From positions 1 through 6,207 of the forward strand of contig JAISTJ010000200.1 of assembly GCA_031272655.1 (NCBI GenBank): a DNA stretch of 6,207 nt. Direction: 5' to 3'. Made by a program: the position numbers and the translations under genes. The notes under the pieces were generated by a model, which had not been told where the DNA came from, made no database searches, and worked only from the letters and a program-made list of their open reading frames with translations. The stretch is from Tannerella sp. (GTDB lineage Bacteria > Bacteroidota > Bacteroidia > Bacteroidales > Tannerellaceae). Of this stretch, positions 6,028-6,207 are shown piece by piece (positions within the stretch are counted from its first letter, which is position 1; each line of letters begins with the position of its first letter).

Positions 6028-6207
6028 ATGAAAAAAACTTTTTTATTCTTATCATTTCTATTTGTATATCAGCTTATTAGCGCTGATAATATCCCGCTGC
6101 CGGAGCATCCGAGACCCGATTTCGAGCGCAGCGAGTGGATTAACCTCAACGGCGTCTGGTCGTTCACTTTTGACGGTCAAACAGCCGAAAAGTCTGTTAC
6201 AGCCAAC
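6028..6207 (+). CDS. Secreted glycoside hydrolase family 2 enzyme (beta-galactosidase/beta-glucuronidase-like), 3'-truncated by the window edge
   Basis: The ATG at 6028 opens a frame of 60 codons with no stop before the end of the window. Residues 1-19 look like a classic signal peptide: MKK, a hydrophobic core rich in F and L, and likely cleavage after ISA (before D20). No lipobox cysteine is present, so the product is probably periplasmic or exported and not a lipoprotein. Residues 28-49 contain PRPDFER, a Trp, then INLNGVWSFTFD, which is the start of the GH2 N-terminal sugar-binding (jelly-roll) domain. Full-length relatives are several hundred residues or more. The catalytic domain is outside the window, so substrate and exact activity cannot be assigned. 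The start lies 21 bases after the nadE stop, with no promoter match in the gap or just upstream, so it may be transcribed from the nadE promoter or from one hidden inside nadE. Confidence 0.85.
   Translation, partial: MKKTFLFLSFLFVYQLISADNIPLPEHPRPDFERSEWINLNGVWSFTFDGQTAEKSVTAN

Overview
The window looks like chromosomal DNA of a Bacteroidales-type bacterium. Three things point there. Two promoters match the Bacteroidetes pattern (a TTG at about -33, a 19-20 base spacer, then TAnnTTTG at about -7). The genes have A-rich leaders with no clear Shine-Dalgarno. The protein families are also typical: a two-domain FtsX-type permease, a PadR regulator next to a PspC/GIN membrane protein, a long glutamine-dependent NAD synthetase and a secreted family 2 glycosidase. 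All genes are on the + strand. No RNA gene, IS element, CRISPR array or phage signature was seen.

Layout. 1-1722 is the 3' part of an FtsX/MacB-type ABC transporter permease; its N-terminus lies outside the window. A heptamer tandem repeat (1714-1790) begins in its last codons and fills the first third of the 220-base gap that follows. The rest of that gap is AT-rich and holds a promoter (1882-1912). That promoter reads into a PadR-family regulator (1943-2272), which is followed 11 bases later by a 582-residue membrane protein (2284-4032). A second, shorter tract of the same heptamer forms the PadR/membrane-protein junction. A 60-base gap (4033-4092) carries a strong promoter match and two perfect palindromes ahead of nadE (4093-6006). 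After 21 bases comes the start of a secreted family 2 glycoside hydrolase (6028 to the window end).

How the genes work together. The most interesting unit is the PadR plus membrane-protein pair. The membrane protein has an N-terminal helical region that resembles the PadR-associated DUF1700/HAAS domain, then a PspC domain, several membrane segments and a C-terminal beta-helical GIN (DUF2807) domain. This suggests a one-operon envelope-sensing circuit in which a membrane sensor talks to a small winged-helix repressor. That is inference, not proof. The permease upstream may be a regulated target or simply a neighbour. nadE appears to be a separate transcription unit with its own promoter, and the glycosidase may be read from it. 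No wholly new system is evident. The two matched heptamer tracts with stop codons in the same phase, the palindromes at the nadE start site and the PadR/HAAS-like/PspC/GIN arrangement most deserve follow-up.
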